DNA of 5,254 bases from Acinetobacter sp. (lineage in GTDB: Bacteria > Pseudomonadota > Gammaproteobacteria > Pseudomonadales > Moraxellaceae). The translations under genes and the position numbers were made by a program. The notes below the pieces were generated by a model. The model ran no database searches, had not been told where the DNA came from, and saw nothing but the letters and a program-made list of their open reading frames with translations. Below are positions 5,254-5,254 of the stretch, piece after piece (the stretch's first letter is position 1; each line of letters starts with the position of its first letter). The stretch covers positions 1-5,254 of the forward strand of contig SSHD01000034.1 in assembly GCA_008017255.1 (NCBI GenBank), written 5' to 3'.

Positions 5254-5254
5254 C

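Overview
The window looks like an ordinary chromosomal segment of a gammaproteobacterium of the Moraxellaceae, most probably Acinetobacter. This rests on recalled protein similarity (the Obg tail, ProB and DusB read like Acinetobacter orthologues) and on the moderately A+T-rich composition. No database search was possible.

Layout from left to right. Positions 1-633 (+) hold the C-terminal part of the ribosome-associated GTPase Obg/CgtA, cut by the window edge. After a 69-bp gap comes proB (703-1836, +), encoding glutamate 5-kinase, the first enzyme of proline synthesis; it ends at a clear intrinsic terminator. Converging on it is a minus-strand pair: a DUF1615-family lipoprotein (2503-3711) followed by a HAD-IB family phosphatase (1862-2536). 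The two overlap by 34 bp and are probably cotranscribed. A short A+T-rich divergent promoter region (3712-3793) separates the lipoprotein gene from dusB (3794-4819, +), encoding tRNA-dihydrouridine synthase B. The 254-bp convergent gap after dusB (4820-5073) contains no gene, but has a perfect 10-bp hairpin and a longer-range inverted repeat. The window ends in the C-terminal 59 codons of a LysR-type regulator on the minus strand (5074-5253), with a tail resembling OxyR.

The genes are mostly housekeeping and are not visibly one pathway: ribosome assembly and tRNA modification (obg, dusB), proline synthesis (proB), cell-envelope and phosphatase functions (lipoprotein plus HAD), and regulation (LysR). 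I see no CRISPR array, transposase, phage gene, toxin-antitoxin pair or defence system.

Most worth a second look are: (1) the lipoprotein, which carries an E-S / G-x-M-Q / Y-N-x-G motif series like that of family-1 lytic transglycosylases, interrupted by an insert of about 100 residues; (2) the first 60 bases, where the otherwise normal Obg reading loses its nearly invariant G3 motif and acquires a fold-back inverted repeat, which suggests a sequence-end artefact; (3) a palindromic -10 box serving both directions between the lipoprotein gene and dusB; and (4) the inverted-repeat unit downstream of dusB, possibly a dispersed element.
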